From Candidatus Binatia bacterium (GTDB lineage Bacteria; Desulfobacterota; Binatia; Bin18), in contig OX638322.1 of NCBI GenBank assembly GCA_951812575.1, positions 4,778,501 through 4,842,500 of the forward strand: DNA of 64,000 nt, given 5' to 3'. The first letter of the stretch is position 1, and each line of letters begins with the position of its first letter. Under the pieces are notes generated by a model, which was not told the DNA's origin, searched no databases, and was given only the letters and a program-made list of their open reading frames with translations. The position numbers and the translations under genes are program-made. Positions 17,480 through 26,123 of this stretch are shown piece by piece.

Positions 17480-17646
17480 GTATCCAGCTCCCGTTTGATC
17501 TCTTTCAGTGTCTGATTGATCTCCCGGACCGTCTGCACAGCTCGTTCCAGGTGGCTGTTCGCAAAGGCAAAGAAGGTATCGAGGGTTGCTTCATCCGCAA
17601 GAGATAAATCTTTCAACACTTCGTCCAGCTTCTCTCGTGTGTCCAT
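17476..17646 (-). CDS. Very small helical protein, coupled to the coiled-coil gene
   Basis: This 56-aa frame runs MDTREKLDEVLKDLSLADEA... and ends in QTLKEIKRELDT. It is predicted to be entirely helical and charged. Its stop overlaps the next start by 4 nt, which argues that it is a real gene. The upstream sequence has a weak purine-rich stretch. The function is unknown. Similar two-gene sets of tiny helical proteins occur in mobile islands, but no homologue is recognised here. Confidence 0.55.
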   Translation of the reverse strand: MDTREKLDEVLKDLSLADEATLDTFFAFANSHLERAVQTVREINQTLKEIKRELDT

Positions 17647-17808
17647 GAGCCTCGTCCTTCTCGCGTTGCTATTATTCCAAAACTACCGGTATCGGTTACG
17701 CGTAAGGATTGTATGCCGCCTCGGAGAACGAGTAAAGCCAAAGGACCGAGCAGCCTCCGAAAGAGTATGGTATGGAAAGAAAAAAGGCCCGCCTGAAAGG
17801 ATTCCGCC

Positions 17809-18846
17809 ATGCCACACCGCTTTATGACCTTGCGCGAAATTCGACGCGCCGCGAAAACCATGCTGCCGCCCGGACCGTGGGCGTTTGGCGCTGGGGGCGC
17901 GGAAACGGAAACTACGCGCCGCCGCAACCGCCGGGCGCTGAAGCGCCTGGCCATCCGCCAGCGGGTCCTGCGCGATGTCCGCCATATCGATATCAGCACG
18001 ACCTTTCTGGGACTCGAACTGCCTACCCCCTTTGCCATCGCGCCGATGGGCGGTCTGGTGCTCTTTCATCCGGAAGGCGACCTCGAAATGGTGCGCGGAG
18101 CAAGCCCCAGCCGCAACCTCGCCTTTGTGAGCGGGGTCACCGGCTGGTCGGTCGAAGACCTGGCCCAGGCCGCCCGCGGCCCCTTGATATATCAGCTCTA
18201 CTGGAGCGGCCCCCGTTCCTGGTGCCAGGATTTGCTCGCCCGGGTGGAAGCCTCGGGCTATCACGCCGTGTGCCTGACGGTGGACGTGCAGACCTATAGC
18301 CGTCGCGAGCGGGACGTTGAGCTGCGTTTTGATCCGCAGCGGGCACGGGCAATCGCCCCCAACGAACAGCCGCCGGAGTTCGACTATCAGACCCGCCTGA
18401 CCTGGGACGATGTGGCCTGGCTCAAAAGCATTCTGTCGGTTCCACTGGGACTAAAAGGTATTCTTACCCCGGAAGACGCACGGCTGGCCGTTGAGGTCGG
18501 AGCCGAGATCATTTGGGTCTCGAACCACGGCGGCCGTCAGCTCGATTCCACCCTGGCGACGATTGATGCCTTGCCGGACATTGTCGCGGCCGTCGAGGGC
18601 AAGGCTCAAATCGTGATTGATGGCGGCTTTCGACGCGGCACGGACATTATTAAAGCCCTGGCCTTAGGCGCAAACCTGGTTGCCATGGGTCGGCCCATGC
18701 TGTGGGGCCTAGCCGCGGACGGCGCGGCCGGAGTGCACCGGACAATTGAACTATTCCGCGACGAGTTGGAAACCAACCTGGCCTTATGCGGACAAACCAG
18801 CGTACGCAGGCTGGAGCCGAATCTTGTCCGCCCGGTGGAGTATTAA
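17809..18846 (+). CDS. FMN-dependent alpha-hydroxyacid oxidase/dehydrogenase
   Basis: This 345-aa TIM-barrel flavoenzyme belongs to the family of glycolate oxidase, lactate dehydrogenase and mandelate dehydrogenase. YQLYW (128-132), VDVQTYSRRERD (158-169), LKGI with Lys216, and SNHGGRQLD with catalytic His240 and the following Arg match the FMN-binding and active-site pattern. DGGFRRGTDIIKALALGA is the phosphate-binding part. It should oxidise a 2-hydroxyacid to a 2-oxoacid. The early N-terminus lacks the longer extension of membrane-anchored members, so it is probably soluble. It lies 60 nt before an LLM oxidoreductase. Confidence 0.9.
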   Translation: MPHRFMTLREIRRAAKTMLPPGPWAFGAGGAETETTRRRNRRALKRLAIRQRVLRDVRHIDISTTFLGLELPTPFAIAPMGGLVLFHPEGDLEMVRGASPSRNLAFVSGVTGWSVEDLAQAARGPLIYQLYWSGPRSWCQDLLARVEASGYHAVCLTVDVQTYSRRERDVELRFDPQRARAIAPNEQPPEFDYQTRLTWDDVAWLKSILSVPLGLKGILTPEDARLAVEVGAEIIWVSNHGGRQLDSTLATIDALPDIVAAVEGKAQIVIDGGFRRGTDIIKALALGANLVAMGRPMLWGLAADGAAGVHRTIELFRDELETNLALCGQTSVRRLEPNLVRPVEY

Positions 18847-18906
18847 GCCAGCGGCTTCCATCGAAAAGAGGCGCATAGCCAGGATGAATCACCAACAGGA
18901 GGACGC

Positions 18907-19986
18907 ATGCAGTTTGGCATTATCTTTCCTACCCGCATCGATGACTGGCAACTGGTGAAAGACGCCGAGGACCTGGGCTATGATCGCGCCTGGATACCGG
19001 ACTCCCAGATGATCTGGTCGGACTGTTATGCCACCCTGGCGCTGGCCGCGCATAACACCTCGCGGATTCATATTGGCAGCGGGGTCTCGATTCCCGGTAG
19101 CCGCATCGCTCCGGTCACGGCCCATTCCATTGCCTCGATCAACCAGATTGCACCGGGTCGCGTCTTCCTCGGCCTCGGCACCGGGCATACTGCTATGCGC
19201 GTCATGGGTATGAAGCCCATGCGCATCAAGCCCTTCCGCGAGTACCTGCGCGTTGTGCGGGCGCTCCTGCGCGGGGAAGAGGTTGACTACACGCTAGGTG
19301 ACACCACGCGCACGATCCGGTTTCTCCACCAGGACCTGCGCTTTATCAACCTGGAAGACCCCATTCCGATTTATATTGCCGCCAACGGACCGCGGGCGCT
19401 TGGCCTCACGGGTGAATTCGGGGACGGTCTCACGACCCTACTCTACGAAGATACCAGCATCCTGGGCGATCATTTGCAGTTGATCCGGGCAGGGGCGGCC
19501 AAAGCCGGGCGCAACCTGCCGGACCCCTTTCATGTTTCCGCCGTCACCGCCGCCGTCATTCTGCATCCGGGCGAGACATTGGAATCGGACCGGGTCATCG
19601 ATGCCTGCGGTGCCTGGGTCACCACGACACTCCATTTTGTGTATGAGGTCTATCAGTTGACCAAGAATGAGGAAGTCATTCCGCCCGCGTTTGCGGATAC
19701 CTGGGAGGAGTATTGTGCCCATGTCGATCAGATGGAGACGCCGGCCGATAAACGCTATCTCCAACTTCACGACGGCCACAGCACCTACCTGGTGCCGGCC
19801 GAGCGGCGTTTTGTAACCCCCAAGGCGATTCAGGGTACGAGTCTGGTGGGTACGCCAGAGGAGATTATCGAACGCATCCGCGCGGCAGAGCAAGCGGGCA
19901 TGCGCGAGCTAACCATTCTGCCTCCGACCCAGACAAACCGGGAGATGCTGACGGAGTTTGCCGAGTTGGTGATGCGCAAGTATTGA
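18907..19986 (+). CDS. LLM-class flavin-dependent oxidoreductase
   Basis: This 359-aa luciferase-like protein is preceded by a strong CAGGAGGACGC ribosome-binding site. The N-terminus (MQFGIIFPTRIDDWQLVKDAEDLGYDRAWIPDSQM) and HIGSGVSIPGSRIAPVTAHSIASINQIAPGRVFLGLGTGH match the F420-dependent or FMN-dependent subfamily (5,10-methylene-H4MPT reductase-like). It follows the hydroxyacid oxidase gene. The cofactor (FMN or F420) and substrate cannot be told from sequence here. It is one of three LLM enzymes in the window, with 12420 and 31887. Confidence 0.88.
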   Translation: MQFGIIFPTRIDDWQLVKDAEDLGYDRAWIPDSQMIWSDCYATLALAAHNTSRIHIGSGVSIPGSRIAPVTAHSIASINQIAPGRVFLGLGTGHTAMRVMGMKPMRIKPFREYLRVVRALLRGEEVDYTLGDTTRTIRFLHQDLRFINLEDPIPIYIAANGPRALGLTGEFGDGLTTLLYEDTSILGDHLQLIRAGAAKAGRNLPDPFHVSAVTAAVILHPGETLESDRVIDACGAWVTTTLHFVYEVYQLTKNEEVIPPAFADTWEEYCAHVDQMETPADKRYLQLHDGHSTYLVPAERRFVTPKAIQGTSLVGTPEEIIERIRAAEQAGMRELTILPPTQTNREMLTEFAELVMRKY

Positions 19987-20012
19987 GATGCGTCGGTGAG
20001 GACTGCGGCCGC

Positions 20013-21155
20013 CTAGCCCTCAAGCTGCTCATTCAGTCTGGCGATGGCTTCGACATAGCCCTCCACCATTTCCCGCACGACATCGCGGGTGGCCCGCACG
20101 CTGTTTTGCGTGCCGATGCCCTGCCCGACGGGATAGGAGTACAGCTGATAGGCGCCGGACTCCGGGGTCACGCCGGGGGCCTTCATGGCGTGGTCGATGC
20201 GGCGCAGTGAAGAATAATTTAAAACGCTTTGAAGCGGGGTTTTGAGGGGCTCCGGGGTGTCGGGCCGATCCCAGGCCTCGGTCCATGCCGAGCGTAAAAA
20301 CCGGGCGTGTTTGCCCGTCATGGATCGGGTTCGTACCGTGTCATCCGTCCCCGCGACCAGCATTTTTTGCTTGGCCATCCGGTCCAACTCGGACTCGGCC
20401 GTCGTCAGCCAGACAGAACCGCACCACACGCCCTGGGCACCAAGCGCCATGGCCGCGGCCATCTGCCGCCCGCTGCCTATGCCGCCGGCGCCAAGCACCG
20501 GGGTCGGAGCAACGGCATTGACAATTTCCGGGATCAGTACCATGCCGCCGATTTCTCCGGTGTGTCCTCCGGCTTCGTAGGACTGGGCGATAATCACGTC
20601 CACACCCGCGGCTTTGTGGCGCTCGGCGTGCTTTTTCTTGCCAGCCAAGGCCCCGACATAGAGACCGCGCGCATGGGCCGCCTCAGTGACCCAATCCGGC
20701 GGTGTGCCGAGCGCACTCACCAGAAACCGAGCCTTGTGTTCAAAAGCAATATCCACGATACCTTTGGCCTGTTTCTGGGAATAGCGTAAGCCACGTTCCT
20801 TTTTTGAGGTAGTCAGATAGTCCGGCAACTCGGGCACCCCGGCATCTTCTAGGAGTTTCTCGACGAACTGCCGGTGCTCGTCCGGGATGTACTCCCGGAG
20901 CGCCTTTTGATCCATTCCGCCGGTTGAAGCACCAACGTAGTTTGACGGCATCATCAGGTCCACGCCATACGGGATATCGCCGAGTTGATCGTCAATCCAT
21001 TGCAGATCGATTTCCAGACGTTCGTCCGTATGAATCGCAGCCCCCAGCACGCCGAGTCCACCAGCTTTACTGACGGCAACGACCACGTCGCGGCAGTGCG
21101 TGAAGGCGAAAATAGGATATTCGATACCAAACATGCCTGTGAGCGCTTGTGTCAT
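20013..21155 (-). CDS. Nitronate monooxygenase-type FMN enzyme
   Basis: This 380-aa TIM-barrel FMN protein belongs to the NMO / 2-nitropropane dioxygenase family. FGIEYPIFAFTHCRDVVVAVSKAGGLGVLGAA gives the N-terminal segment, IIAQSYEAGGHTGEIGGMVLIPE holds the conserved active-site His and the FMN-binding Gly run, and PVLGAGGIGSGRQMAAAMALGAQGVWCGS the phosphate-binding region. It should oxidise alkyl nitronates, but many relatives act on other substrates. It is convergent with the LLM gene at 18907 and divergent from the 3-hydroxyacyl-CoA dehydrogenase gene. It appears full length. Confidence 0.88.
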   Translation of the reverse strand: MTQALTGMFGIEYPIFAFTHCRDVVVAVSKAGGLGVLGAAIHTDERLEIDLQWIDDQLGDIPYGVDLMMPSNYVGASTGGMDQKALREYIPDEHRQFVEKLLEDAGVPELPDYLTTSKKERGLRYSQKQAKGIVDIAFEHKARFLVSALGTPPDWVTEAAHARGLYVGALAGKKKHAERHKAAGVDVIIAQSYEAGGHTGEIGGMVLIPEIVNAVAPTPVLGAGGIGSGRQMAAAMALGAQGVWCGSVWLTTAESELDRMAKQKMLVAGTDDTVRTRSMTGKHARFLRSAWTEAWDRPDTPEPLKTPLQSVLNYSSLRRIDHAMKAPGVTPESGAYQLYSYPVGQGIGTQNSVRATRDVVREMVEGYVEAIARLNEQLEG

Positions 21156-21260
21156 ACTGGCTCCTCAATCTTTTTTCGCTCGTATACAACCACGCCTGAG
21201 ACAAAGAGGCTACAACTTCGGTACTAGGAGTGGAGCGAAGAGTGCGCTAATCACTCACTC

Positions 21261-22247
21261 ATGAGCAATCACATGAGCGATCAGGCGATCAAACGCATTA
21301 GCGTCGTTGGCGCAGGCTTAATGGGCCATGGTATTGCACAGGAGTTTGCCTTGGCCGGCTATCGTGTGACCATGCATGCGCGCACCCAAGCCAGTCTGAC
21401 CCGAGCGGAGAAAAATATCCAGGCCAATCTTGCCCGCTTGATCGCACTCGGCGCGCTGACTGAGGACCAAGCCAGGCCGGTCCTGTCCCATATTCGGGCC
21501 GAGCTCGATCTGAAAGGGGCGGTCGAGGAGGCCGACCTTGTGATTGAGTCGGTGTTTGAAGAGGTTGCACTGAAGCAACGCATCTTTGAGCAGCTTGACC
21601 GCCTGTGTCCTCCGCATACTATCCTGGCGAGCAATACCTCGACGCTCATGCCCAGCCAGTTCATGCATACCGTGCGGCGCGGCGACAAGGTCTTAGTCGC
21701 CCACTATGCCAACCCCCCCTATCTCATTCCCATTGTTGAAATTGTGCGTGGCCCGGCCACGTCAGATGCGACGCTCGATACCCTGGCCGGATTACTCACG
21801 CGCGTGGGCAAACGACCCGTCGTCGTGCAAAAAGAGGTGCCGGGCTTTATTCTCAACCGTCTGCAGGGTGCGCTGCTGCGCGAAGCCCTGGACATGGTGC
21901 ACAACGGGATTGCCAGCCCGCAGGATATTGATACGGCCATGAAGAATAGTATTGGCCGACGCTGGGCGGTCGCCGGGATTTTTGAAGTTTTCGAGCTGGC
22001 CGGCTGGGACTTGATCGCCGCCGCCATGCGAGGGCTGTATCCACATCTCACAACGTCACAGCAGATCCCGCCGGTCCTCTCCGCAAAAGTTGTCCAGGAC
22101 GAGCTTGGGGTAAAAACAGGCAAAGGGTTCTATGACTGGACACCAGAGTCGGCTGACGCTCTACGCCAACGAATCGCTCACGCCTTGGTTGAAACGGAGA
22201 AGTGGACACAGCAGGCGGAGCAACAAGATCAGGCGAAACCGCATTGA
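21261..22247 (+). CDS. 3-hydroxyacyl-CoA dehydrogenase family protein
   Basis: This 328-aa protein begins with a Rossmann nucleotide-binding motif G-A-G-L-M-G-H-G-I-A and has the family segments SVFEEVALKQRIFEQLD, ILASNTSTLMPSQF and HYANPPYLIPIVEIVRG, with the probable catalytic His, and GFILNRLQGALLREALDMV in the helical C-terminal half. The enzyme should oxidise an L-3-hydroxyacyl-CoA with NAD. A start at ATG 21273 is equally possible. The spacing of 60 nt to the molybdenum hydroxylase operon suggests shared expression. The acyl substrate is unknown. Confidence 0.88.
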   Translation: MSNHMSDQAIKRISVVGAGLMGHGIAQEFALAGYRVTMHARTQASLTRAEKNIQANLARLIALGALTEDQARPVLSHIRAELDLKGAVEEADLVIESVFEEVALKQRIFEQLDRLCPPHTILASNTSTLMPSQFMHTVRRGDKVLVAHYANPPYLIPIVEIVRGPATSDATLDTLAGLLTRVGKRPVVVQKEVPGFILNRLQGALLREALDMVHNGIASPQDIDTAMKNSIGRRWAVAGIFEVFELAGWDLIAAAMRGLYPHLTTSQQIPPVLSAKVVQDELGVKTGKGFYDWTPESADALRQRIAHALVETEKWTQQAEQQDQAKPH

Positions 22248-22307
22248 CACTGAAAACCTCACAGCGCTAGGCTCCAGCACGACACAGATAAAAAGGGACT
22301 CTTCAGC

Positions 22308-24701
22308 ATGGCATATATCGGCAGTGCGGTCAGCGGCATCCTGGATGCCAAACTCGTGGCCGGCAAGGGACAATACACCGCAGACGTGAGTCTGCCGGAC
22401 ATGGGCTATATGGCCGTTGTCCGCAGTCCCTATGCCCACGCCCGGATTATCAACATCGACACCGGTGCGGCGCAGCAGCACCCAGGCGTGCGTATCGTTG
22501 TCACCGGGGCGGATATCCAGCAGTGGAGCAAGCCTATTCCGCACACGTTGAACCCCAGCGCCTTTGGGGGAAAAACGACCGACATCTACTGTCTGGCGCT
22601 TGACCGGGTGCATTATGTCGGCACGCCGGTGGCCGCGCTGGTGGCCGACACCAGACACGCCGCGACCGAGGCGGCCAATCTTATCGAAGTCGAGTACGCG
22701 GACCTGCCGGTAGTGATCGATGCCGAGCAGGCTCTGGAGCCGGATTCCCCCCTGCTTTACCCTGAGTGGGAAACCAATGAACTGATGCACGTTCGTTTTC
22801 AGGGCGGTGATGTTGAGCAAGCCTTTGCCGACGCCGACCATATCCTGGACGACACCCTCCGCCTGCACCGACATACGGCCACGCCGCTGGAACCGCGCGC
22901 GGCCCTGGCTCATTATGACGACCGCGCCGAACGTCTGACCCTGTGGGTCTCCACCCAGGCGCCCCATCCCCTGCGCACAACCTTGGCCAACACCTTGCAG
23001 ATGGATGAGAACGATATCCAGGTGATTCAGCCCCAGGTGGGTGGTGCCTTTGGGGTCAAGATTCCGACCTATCAGGAAGACCCGCTGGCCTGCCTGCTGT
23101 CGAAGCGGACCGGCAAGCCAGTCAAATGGGTCGAAGAACGCACCGAACATTTGATGGCCGGCGGTCACGCTCGCGAGCAAACCCTCAAGTTCTCGGTCGC
23201 CTGCAAGGCAGACGGAACCGTGACCGGCCTTAAAGTTCGCATCGTCGGCGACGTCGGGGCCCTGGCCGCGGTGGGCGGCTGGGGTATGTCCTATGTGGCC
23301 TCCTTTGTCGTGCCCGGCCCGTACAAAATCCCAAACTGTGAGGTGGATCTATCCATTGTGGTGACCAATAAGGGCCCCTGGAATGCGTATCGCGGGTTTG
23401 GCAAGGAGGCAGCTTCTTTTCTCATGGATCGCGTCATGGACCGGGTTGCCGATACGGTCCAGATGGACCGCGCCGCGGTGCGGCTCAAGAATTTTGTGCC
23501 CAAAGACGAGTTTCCTTATGTGCAAATCTCGGGCGCCACCCTGGACAGCGGAGATTATGTCAAGGCGCTGCAAGACGTCATGGACAAGGCTGGCTACCAC
23601 GGTTTTGCCGAGGAGCAACAGCGCCTCCGCGCCCAGGACCGGTATATTGGCATGGGCGTGGGCTTTGAACTCACGCCCGAGGGCGGCTGTATCCCCGACT
23701 CCTTTATCGGCGGCTATGAAGGCGCTACCGTCCGCGTCAGCCCGAGCGGGCAAGTCACCGTTCTGACCGGTGTCACCTCGCCCGGCTCCGGCAATGAAAC
23801 CGGCATCGCCCAGATTGTGGCAGATACCCTCGGCGTTCCGCTCAGCTCCGTCCGGGTCGTGCAGGGCGATACCCAGGCGTGTCCCTATGGGCTGGGCAAC
23901 TGGAGCTCGCGCAGCCTGTTTATGGGCGGCTCAGCCTCACTGTACGCGGCCCGGGAAGTCCAGCATAAGATACTGCGGGTCGCAGCGAGTATGTTAGAGG
24001 CGACACCTGAAGAACTGGACTGCGAACAGGGCCGCATCCGCGTCAAGGGGCAGGCTGACCGGGAGGTCGCGTTCAATGATGTCGCCGAGTACGTCCACAA
24101 ACGCGCCTTCGATCATCACGCCTTTGATATGGAGCCGGGTTTGGAGTCCACGCGCTATTTCCGCATGGGCAATATCCACCACGTGCCGGACGACAAAGGC
24201 CGCATCAACACCTATCCGTCCTATCCCTACGCGGCCTGTGTGGCCGTGGTTGAGGTGGATGTTGAAACCGGCGTTATTACCCTCCTGCGCTATGTGACCG
24301 TCCACGACTGCGGCACGGTCATCAATCCCTTACTGGTCGAAGGGCAGTTTCAGGGTGCAGTCGCGCAGGGACTCGGCGGGCTGATGTATGAACAGCTCAG
24401 CTATGATGACAACGGTCAACTTCAGACCGGGACGTTCATGGACTATACCCTGCCTACCGCCGTGGAAGTGCCGAGTGTTGAGATTCACCACCAGGAAGTC
24501 CCCAGCCCGTTCACGCCACTCGGCACCAAGGGTGCGGGCGAGTCCGGCGTGTCCAGCCCGTTCGGGACCATCGTCAGCGCGGTGGAAAACGCCCTCGCGC
24601 CCTTTGGGGTGAAAATTCACGACACCCCGCTGACTCCCCAACGGGTGTGGCGCATGATTCAGGCGGCCAAGAATGGCAACACCGGAGGGGCGAAGGCATG
24701 A
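22308..24701 (+). CDS. Xanthine dehydrogenase family, molybdopterin-binding subunit
   Basis: This 797-aa protein is the large subunit of a molybdenum hydroxylase, carrying the molybdopterin-cytosine-dinucleotide site. Segments include YIGSAVSGILDAKLVAGKGQYT, QVGGAFGVKI, and a conserved late Glu in GTKGAGESG (the catalytic base in the family). The motif at about residue 361 is AYRGFGK rather than the AYXCSFR of true carbon monoxide dehydrogenase, so this is not a CO dehydrogenase of form I. It also differs from the form II AYRGAGR. The substrate (N-heterocycle, aldehyde or other) is unknown. It is followed with a 4-nt overlap by the FAD subunit gene, then the iron-sulfur subunit gene. Confidence 0.9.
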   Translation: MAYIGSAVSGILDAKLVAGKGQYTADVSLPDMGYMAVVRSPYAHARIINIDTGAAQQHPGVRIVVTGADIQQWSKPIPHTLNPSAFGGKTTDIYCLALDRVHYVGTPVAALVADTRHAATEAANLIEVEYADLPVVIDAEQALEPDSPLLYPEWETNELMHVRFQGGDVEQAFADADHILDDTLRLHRHTATPLEPRAALAHYDDRAERLTLWVSTQAPHPLRTTLANTLQMDENDIQVIQPQVGGAFGVKIPTYQEDPLACLLSKRTGKPVKWVEERTEHLMAGGHAREQTLKFSVACKADGTVTGLKVRIVGDVGALAAVGGWGMSYVASFVVPGPYKIPNCEVDLSIVVTNKGPWNAYRGFGKEAASFLMDRVMDRVADTVQMDRAAVRLKNFVPKDEFPYVQISGATLDSGDYVKALQDVMDKAGYHGFAEEQQRLRAQDRYIGMGVGFELTPEGGCIPDSFIGGYEGATVRVSPSGQVTVLTGVTSPGSGNETGIAQIVADTLGVPLSSVRVVQGDTQACPYGLGNWSSRSLFMGGSASLYAAREVQHKILRVAASMLEATPEELDCEQGRIRVKGQADREVAFNDVAEYVHKRAFDHHAFDMEPGLESTRYFRMGNIHHVPDDKGRINTYPSYPYAACVAVVEVDVETGVITLLRYVTVHDCGTVINPLLVEGQFQGAVAQGLGGLMYEQLSYDDNGQLQTGTFMDYTLPTAVEVPSVEIHHQEVPSPFTPLGTKGAGESGVSSPFGTIVSAVENALAPFGVKIHDTPLTPQRVWRMIQAAKNGNTGGAKA

Positions 24702-25576
24702 TACGCGCACCCTTTCAACTGCATAGGCCGGACTCGATCGACGCAGCCGTCCGTCTCTTATCCCGGTGCGCCCAAAACGGCGAAGACGCAAAGCTGCTGG
24801 CCGGGGGGCAGTCGCTGCTGCCCAGCATGAATCTCGGCCTGGTCGCGCCGGCCCATATCATCAGCCTCAACCATGTTACCGGTCTCGACGCCATTCGCCG
24901 GGACGGCGAGACGCTTGCCATAGGAGCGGGGGTTACCCACTACGCCCTGGCCGAGTCTGAGGTGTTACAAACCCACTGTCCGATCCTCAGCGAGACCGCG
25001 GCCTGTATTGGCGATGTTCAGGTCCGTAACCGTGGGACGCTGGGCGGCTCTATTGGTCATTTTGACCCCGCGGCTGACTATCCACCCGTCCTCGTCCTGC
25101 TTGATGCAGCCTTTCAGGTTGTCGGCCCAGGCGGCGAGCGAACCGTTGCCGCCCAAGACGTCTTTGTTGATTATATGACCACCAGTTTGGGCGCGGATGA
25201 GGTTCTGACCGCAATCCGCGTTCCGGTTCTGTCCTCGGACACCGGCACGGCCTACGTGAAGTTCACCCGGGTGGAGGGCGGTTTTGCCATTGTCGGCGTG
25301 GGCGCGTACCTTCGGCTCAACCCGGATGGGACTTGTCGGTCCATCCGGGTCGGCATCTGTGGCGCAGCCCCCGTCCCGGTCCGTTTAACTACTATCGAGG
25401 ATACGCTAACGGACAGGGCCGTGGACGACACTTTTATTGAGGCAGTTGCGGATGCCGCGTATGAGACGGCTCATGACCCGGTCGCAGAATTACACGCCGA
25501 CGCGGATTACAAACGAGAGATGGTCCGGGTGTTTACCCGCCGGGCGGTGAAGACGGCGTTGGAGCGGGCGACGTAA
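24698..25576 (+). CDS. Molybdenum hydroxylase FAD-binding subunit
   Basis: This 292-aa protein has the FAD-binding motifs LLAGGQSLLPSMNLGLVAP and IGDVQVRNRGTLGGSIGHFDPAADYPPVL, typical of CoxM/XDH medium subunits. The start is set at ATG 24698, which overlaps the stop of the large subunit gene (ATGA); a longer frame from 24647 runs into it. It passes electrons from the molybdenum site through the two [2Fe-2S] clusters to FAD and then an acceptor. The three-gene order large, medium, small differs from the more common coxM-coxS-coxL order. Confidence 0.9.
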   Translation: MIRAPFQLHRPDSIDAAVRLLSRCAQNGEDAKLLAGGQSLLPSMNLGLVAPAHIISLNHVTGLDAIRRDGETLAIGAGVTHYALAESEVLQTHCPILSETAACIGDVQVRNRGTLGGSIGHFDPAADYPPVLVLLDAAFQVVGPGGERTVAAQDVFVDYMTTSLGADEVLTAIRVPVLSSDTGTAYVKFTRVEGGFAIVGVGAYLRLNPDGTCRSIRVGICGAAPVPVRLTTIEDTLTDRAVDDTFIEAVADAAYETAHDPVAELHADADYKREMVRVFTRRAVKTALERAT

Positions 25577-25595
25577 GAAACGGTATGGGAAGGCC

Positions 25596-26078
25596 ATGCA
25601 CACCACCATTCAACTGACAGTGAACAATGCCCCGTGCGAAGCCACGGTCGACACACGTACGCTCCTGGTTGATTTTTTACGCGATCAACTCGACCTCACC
25701 GGCACCCACCTCGGCTGTGCCACCGGCAATTGCGGCGCGTGCACCGTCGTGCTTGACGGTCTGACGGTCAAGGCGTGTACCGTTCTGGCGGCCGATGTCG
25801 CCGGCTCCGCAGTCACCACCATTGAAGGCTGGACACGGGATGCCCGGCAATCGGGCGACCTGCATCCGATCCAGGCTGCCTTTGTCAAACACCACGCCTT
25901 GCAATGCGGCTTTTGCACCCCCGGCATGGTGTTGTCGGTTCAGCAACTGCTGAAAGAAAAGCCGAGCCCGACCGAGGCGGAGATTCGGCACGGCATAGCC
26001 GGCAATCTATGCCGCTGCACCGGCTATGCCAGCATTGTCAAGGCGGTTCAGGAAATCACGCAGACAAGCAGCGAATAG
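25596..26078 (+). CDS. Molybdenum hydroxylase [2Fe-2S] subunit
   Basis: This 160-aa small subunit has a plant-ferredoxin-type cluster motif with Cys41, Cys46, Cys49 and Cys61 (CATGNCGACTV), and the second cluster with Cys104, Cys107, Cys139 and Cys141 (CGFCTPGM ... CRCTGY). All eight ligands are present. It begins 19 nt after the FAD subunit gene and ends the operon. It relays electrons between the molybdenum site and FAD in the cytoplasm. Confidence 0.95.
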   Translation: MHTTIQLTVNNAPCEATVDTRTLLVDFLRDQLDLTGTHLGCATGNCGACTVVLDGLTVKACTVLAADVAGSAVTTIEGWTRDARQSGDLHPIQAAFVKHHALQCGFCTPGMVLSVQQLLKEKPSPTEAEIRHGIAGNLCRCTGYASIVKAVQEITQTSSE

Positions 26079-26090
26079 AACAACCGCCAT

Positions 26091-26104
26091 TCTCCTCAAG
26101 GAGA
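26091..26104. repeat. Short palindromic intergenic repeat (TCTCCTCAAGGAGA)
   Basis: A 6-bp inverted repeat with a 2-nt loop lies just after the iron-sulfur subunit gene and is followed by GGGCCAGGGTGAGG. This is the common form of a dispersed REP-like 'CCTCTCCTCAAGGAGAGGG' element seen in several bacterial groups. A related hairpin lies at 27099-27115. The two bracket the methyltransferase gene. It may act as a weak terminator or a structural repeat. Confidence 0.45.
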
Positions 26105-26123
26105 GGGCCAGGGTGAGGATTCC

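Noticed and set aside
22308..26078. Aerobic carbon monoxide dehydrogenase operon
   Set aside because: The active-site loop is AYRGFGK and lacks the Cys of AYXCSFR; the gene order is also not the usual one for CO dehydrogenase.
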